Of a stretch of DNA of 64,000 nucleotides, positions 59,100 through 64,000 are shown piece by piece. The notes beneath the pieces were generated by a model. That model was not told the DNA's origin, did not search any database, and saw only the letters and a program-made list of their open reading frames with translations. The DNA is taken from positions 30,497,103-30,561,102 of the forward strand of contig CM068318.1 in NCBI GenBank assembly GCA_034766995.1, in the 5' to 3' direction. Both the position numbers and the translations under genes were made by a program. Numbering within the stretch: the stretch's first letter is position 1; the number at the start of each line of letters is the position of its first letter. Source of the DNA: Acanthacorydalis orientalis (lineage: Eukaryota; Arthropoda; Insecta; Megaloptera; Corydalidae).

Positions 59100-59700
59100 C
59101 ACGACAAACACTATAAAATTTTGTACTGACCATTTTATCATTTGTAATCAATTACGTAAGTGACCCCCGTATTACCATTTTTTTAAAAAATACGGCACTG
59201 AATTAAGGGCTTCATACGGCACTGAATTAAAGGCTTGCACTTTTTTGCTAATCTGAATATATTTAGATATATCATTTAGTTTCTATTCTATAAAACTAAC
59301 GAATTGTCTTTGTCTTCTGTGATATCTATGTTTGATTATTTATCAAAAAAAAATATATAATGAAATGTTTAACAAGTTATAATGCATGATAGCTAATAAA
59401 ATAATATTTTTTAATATTTTTAAACTCTTATTTTCCTTTGTTAAATGACTGATATTCCACTATAATCTTATCGAAATAAAATCTTTCAATTCTAAGATTC
59501 AATAATGTTGAATGAGATTAGTAAAGAAAACAATCATTCGTTACTTTTCCAAAGAGATGCCTACAAAATAATATATATCATAACATTGTAAAGTTGATTA
59601 TTAATCGAAATATCATTTTCAATATTTCAATTAAGTGCATCTAAATCGATTAATTGATCATAACTAATTGCTGGTGACATTATTTCATACATTCATTGAT
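59100..59700. other. AT-rich sequence, nothing recognised
   Basis: A short direct duplication (ACGGCACTGAATTAAGGGCTT and ACGGCACTGAATTAAAGGCTT) occurs near 59193 and 59217. Otherwise no signature is visible. Confidence 0.45.
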
Positions 59701-59703
59701 CTA

Positions 59704-60272
59704 TTCGGTTGGTAAAAAAATAATTGCGGTGTATGATCTTTAATTTCATATACTTTTTTCACTTACCTATTTTAAGTGTCCTCCTAAAACTGATAGATAA
59801 CTAACGCCTAATTTTTGTACAAGCTCTCGAATTGTTGTACATGGTTCTGATTTAACTAACGCCTTCAGTTGGTCGTTATGAATTGAAGAACGCTCACGAC
59901 CTTTTTCATCTTCAAGGTTCTTGCCCCCAGAACGAAATGTTTGGAACCAGCTTTGCAGCATACGTTCTTTAACAATATCCACACCAAAAGCGTCGTTTAG
60001 TTTACGACCAGATTCTGCTGCTTTATCACGCGTTTTGGACTCGTACAAAAAAATTATCTTATTTGCTCCTTTTCCATCTTTAATTCAACAGATCAATTTG
60101 ATGTAAAATGAATAATAAAACCAAAGTTGATGTTTCCAAAATACAGACCGAAAAATGCTATCTATATTAATAATAACATTAACATGAACACGGTGAAATA
60201 ACACTTCCACTGGAAAAAATTAAGGTTAGAATTCAAAAAACAAAAACCGCAATTATTTTTCTGCCAACTTAA
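59704..60272 (-). mobile_element. cecropia-type mariner, catalytic domain deleted, best copy (group 3)
   Basis: A 569-bp element with inverted ends GGTTGGTAAAAAAATAATTG and …AATTATTTTTCTGCCAACTTAA. On the minus strand the DNA-binding domain is open from about 60050 to 59767: AAESGRKLNDAFGVDIVKER, WFQTFRSGGKNLEDEKGRER, HNDQLKALVKSEPCTTIREL and VQKLGVSYLSVLGGHLK. It covers both helix-turn-helix units and stops where the catalytic domain would begin. The ATG near 60080 is separated from this frame by a one-base shift, so translation from it would fail. The shared 3' junction follows. It is the least damaged member of the group, and a former repressor-like product is conceivable. Confidence 0.85.
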
Positions 60273-60274
60273 TA

Positions 60275-61019
60275 CTTTAAATACTCAACTGTTGTCATGT
60301 AAGCAAAATATATATTCACTTAAACATTCTGAGATTAATTAATTAATTAAATTATTGAGAAGTATTTAGCCCTTTCGATGCGGCAGACATTTTCAATAAT
60401 ACTTCTCGTATGCGGGTTTCATAAAGCCTTGTGGATACAAATAGTTCTTGCAACTGAGTTCAGTTAATAAGCGTTTATCTTTCGTTGCAGTGCATAAAAT
60501 AAATTCATAAGGGAATAAAATTTATAAATAACTACGAGTATAAACCATTAATGTTTATTTGGTTTTTTAATATCAATGTTGATAAGAATATTATAAAATT
60601 CGTTACCGTATAACATATCTGGGAACAATTTTTACGATTTCTTTTTTACAGCTATGTTGTAAATGAATTAATGCTATCTACTTCAACAATAAAAAGAAGT
60701 AAATTATTGTAAATCAATATATTATCATGAATGGTGTTATCAATATTTTATATAAATATATTATATTCACATTTCAACTTATTTACCAAAAAAAAATCAA
60801 TTAATGTAAGCAAAAATTTTCGGACTTATAAGTCTTACACAACGATTGTCTTTAATTTTTTCTCAATTGGTGTAAAAATATAAGATGCTGGCCTTAATTA
60901 TCTTACAAAAATAACTACTGCTTTATGGAGAGATGCAAGTTCTCAATACTTTATTGTAGAGGTAATGAATATTTTAGTTTTATTTTACAAACAAAAAGAA
61001 GTTTTAAAGTTCATTGACA
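60275..61019. other. AT-rich sequence, nothing recognised
   Basis: No signature is visible up to the TTAA that flanks the piggyBac. Confidence 0.5.
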
Positions 61020-61023
61020 TTAA

Positions 61024-62738
61024 CGCTTTGTCTACCGAGTGGGTCCAATGGACCGGAGCATGATTTTATTTTGCATTTACGTAAATTTCCGATGCTTGTA
61101 TAGTCTGCAGTTTTTTAACTTTGTCACTTTACATGTCTTTTTTAATTTTTATTGGCGGTATTTTTTCAAATAATTAGTTTTTTTAATATATATTTTCACT
61201 CAAGAACTACCGCTGGGTCCACTACACCCATGCTGCTTAAATGAAAGTGTGACTTATATACTGAGTAAGACTCCAATGAAATATAAATAACTAAGGACAT
61301 AAATAACAACAACGAACGATAAGATAGTTAATACAGTTTGAACCGATGTGAAGTATGCTTGTGAAGATACTGTTTCATTTTTTTGATCAGGTATGCATAT
61401 ATTTGATAGTTTCATTATGTTTCTACACAATATTTTTCTTCATATTTAAAATTTTGAAAATGGTTAAACGGCGGCTCTTGAAACTTGAAGAGTTGATGAA
61501 GAAAGATGAACGAACAATTTTCAACGACATTATGAGCAGTACTAAATTTTAGAATATTCTTCGATTGAGAAGATTTAATGAGGCTACTGAAAGAAGAAAA
61601 AATAGATCTACTGATAAACTTCAACCGATTCGTGAGTTTTTTGAAATCTGGAACGACCGTAGTCGAGCAACTGATAAATTTTAGGGGAAAGTTCCCATTT
61701 TAACAATGTATTCCCTTTCAGCCTGGCCGATATGGTATCTAATTTTGGGCCATTTATGACAGCATCACGTCCTATACATGGAAATTAGAATTCTATTTTA
61801 GGAAAACAAGCGACGAAAAAGAGAAGAATCAAGGTGAAAATGTTGTAATGAGGCTAGTAAAAGATATAAAAAAATCTTGACGTAAAATAACATGCGATAT
61901 TTTGTTTAATTCCTATTCACTGGCAAAGTATTTACTGTAAGAAAACCTTAGCATATTTGGAACAATCTGAAAAAATAAACCAGATTTGCCTAGTTACTTT
62001 ACGAATCGCAAAAATTGAGAAATCTTTTTCACATTATTTTTTTTCAATCTAACAAAATTATATTATCCTACTGCCCAAAAAATGAAAAAATGCCATTTTA
62101 CTTAGTACGCTACACAATGGCAACAGAAATGATAGCGGTATGAAAAAGAAATTTCAAGTAATACTCGATTATAATAAAAATAAAAGCTGTTTTGACAATA
62201 TGGGGAAAATGATAAAAACATACAGCGTGAAAAGGATGACGAGAAGATTTCCGCTAACCGTTTTCTAAAACACGATGACATTTACTTTATAAATTCATTC
62301 ATAGTTTGGATATATCAATAGAAATTGTGCCAAAAAATTACGTAAAAGGAAAATGTTCATAATAAAATTAAGTAAATAACTGAGTCAGTACAGTGAAAAT
62401 ATAGAAGAGACTGAAGCATTTACTAGTAAAGGACCTACACCACAAAAAAAAGGAAATTTGATCAAAATGTGTACATCTAAAAAGGACAGGAAAACTAGAA
62501 CAACTTGCAATAAATGTTAACAAAATATATACGAAGAGCATTTTGTAATTTTATGTAAAAAATGTAGTGAATAAATATGTTTTGTAACAGTTCTAATAAT
62601 TATTGTTTTAGTTATATACTTAACACTAAAATATACCAAAAGAAACTTTCTAAATAAACAAAAATTCTTAATTTTATACTCGGGTCCAATAGATCCGATC
62701 GGTAAGTAGCGTAGTTTTCATTCGTGCTAGACAAAAGG
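61024..62738 (+). mobile_element. piggyBac element, full length, decayed
   Basis: A 1715-bp element flanked by TTAA at 61020-61023 and 62739-62742, the piggyBac target duplication. The ends CGCTTTGTCTACCG and, inverted, CCTTTTGTCTAGCA match at most positions, and both subterminal regions contain GGGTCCAAT.GA.C words typical of this superfamily. The transposase reads from about 61460: KRRLLKLEELMKKDER, ILRLRRFNEATERRKNRSTD, KLQPIREFFEIWND, GKVPILTMYSLSAWPIWYLI, then EENQGENVVMRLVKDIK-like and IRKNKPDLPSYFTNR-like blocks, an IKTYSVKRMTRRFPL-like block, and a C-terminal cysteine-rich end (CTSKKDRKTRTTCNKC…CKKC). More than ten stops and several shifts make it inactive. Confidence 0.88.
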
Positions 62739-62744
62739 TTAAGA

Positions 62745-63140
62745 TGGCATTTTATTTGCTTAAAATGTATGAATTATTAATTAAATTTAATGAAAATCTC
62801 CTCATCCTCATTCTAAAATGAAAGCGTAAACAAGCGTTAAAATAACTACTTAATAGTATTATAACTAGTTAACTTTTTCAAGTAGGTAATATTCAGTTTT
62901 ATAGATTATGTAGAGAAATTTTAAGTTTAATATTTATTATATCTCTGGCTATAATCCATTTATCATTATAATCGTTTTCTTCTATAGAATTTGCAGTTTA
63001 CTGACTAATGTTTAATCATATTTTTCGTTTTAAACTTTTATATACAAACATATAATAAATATTTAAAAAAATGCGGTGTTGTAATAAATAAAAATACGTA
63101 GAAAATTCAATTTGTAAAAAAACTTGTAGAAATAATTTAT
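62745..63140. other. AT-rich sequence, nothing recognised
   Basis: No signature is visible. Confidence 0.5.
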
Positions 63141-63146
63141 GGAACA

Positions 63147-63191
<45 letters not shown>

Positions 63192-63236
63192 ATATATATA
63201 TATATAGTATATATGCGATATATATATATATATATA

Positions 63237-63329
<93 letters not shown>
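63147..63329. repeat. (TA)n microsatellite, interrupted
   Basis: About 180 bp of TA units with TATG, AGTATATGCGATA and TGATA breaks. Confidence 0.97.
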
Positions 63330-63331
<2 letters not shown>

Positions 63332-63334
63332 CGA

Positions 63335-63815
63335 TAAATCGTTTACTGAAAATATTAAAAATAAATAATTCAAAATATAACTGACTAATTCAGTTAGGAT
63401 TTAATCTTGGGAGATTGCATTTGATGAACTAACAAAAATAAATTTCATTTCATAAAATGTACAAAAAAATACATGTACTTAATTATTAATGCGTTGAAAA
63501 TCCGCTAACAAGCATCAAAGGAAAAAAACGAACGTTTTTAAAAACGGAAATTGGATTAAATATGATCACATATCAAAAGAGAAAAGTTGATGTCTTGTTG
63601 ACAATACATACTGATTACATGAAATTAAATTATTTAATTGTCAGTTTGGAGTTCAACTGCGAAGAGTTTTAATTTTTTAGTAGTCCGGAACTGCTAGTGG
63701 ATCACGTTTTAAAAATTCATATTTTACTGCGAGGGTGAAATTACTTCTATATTCAAGTTTTGTTCATTTCTGAGATACAATCACATATATGTATATGTAA
63801 TCATTAATTTTTGAA
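63335..63815. other. AT-rich sequence, nothing recognised
   Basis: The piece 63640-63740 is slightly less A/T-rich (AGTAGTCCGGAACTGCTAGT) without identity. Confidence 0.45.
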
Positions 63816-63828
63816 CCTGCATATATAT

Positions 63829-63880
<52 letters not shown>
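63816..63880. repeat. (TA)n/(CATA) microsatellite
   Basis: TA units with CATATA breaks near the window end. Confidence 0.95.
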
Positions 63881-63881
<1 letters not shown>

Positions 63882-64000
63882 ATACATTTGAATTATGTTA
63901 TTACCAACGAGGGAGTATGCTAATTAAATACGTACTATTTCAGAAGGTATATTTTCAGTACTTAAGGAAAACAAAAAAATTCTGAAAACACATTGTTATC

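Overview
The window is nuclear DNA of an insect, most likely a higher fly. The evidence is extreme A+T content (G+C is roughly a quarter by eye), dozens of long (TA)n tracts interrupted by CA, GTA and CTCGTA motifs, insect-type mariner, piggyBac, pogo, Jockey and Helitron remains, and a broken copy of the neuron navigator gene (sickie in flies). The species call is an inference.

No complete host gene is visible. The window reads as intergenic or very large intronic sequence filled with old transposons. Four stretches look like host exons: a minus-strand terminal exon (17260-17421), a short plus-strand internal exon with strong splice sites (26198-26265), a minus-strand exon candidate just inside a Helitron-like end (10453-10585), and a promoter plus signal-peptide exon at 28640-29184 that may begin a Ly-6/quiver-type secreted gene. 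G+C-richer islands without clear coding (6290-6720, 8830-9090, 18130-18560, 21430-21680, 23405-23690, 32385-32690, 47590-47920, 53060-53300) are candidate regulatory or 5' exon sequence.

Layout. 0-6 kb: three mariner remnants. 6-14 kb: microsatellites, GC-rich modules, a Helitron-like end and a mellifera-type mariner. 14-15.4 kb: the sickie/NAV pseudogene abutting a doubly broken mariner. 16-26 kb: mariner and non-LTR fragments, the 17.3 kb exon and the 26.2 kb exon. 27-33 kb: mariner 5' end, the promoter/exon at 28.9 kb, Helitron helicase remains, and an island with a palindromic CRE. 33-45 kb: three internally deleted cecropia-type mariners, two pogo-like elements and two other mariners. 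45-56 kb: an unidentified coding remnant (48.3-49.1 kb), a mariner, a repeat family that ends in (TA)n, and a piggyBac fragment nested in a mariner. 56-63 kb: Jockey fragment, a perfect 28-bp palindrome, the best-preserved mariner transposase (57090-57785), a three-copy tandem repeat, another deleted mariner and a full-length decayed piggyBac with TTAA flanks.

The transposons share a pattern. Most mariners are internally deleted derivatives with both ends kept, and different lineages lost different domains: some keep only the DNA-binding half, others only the catalytic half. All except the 57 kb copy are broken by stops or frameshifts.
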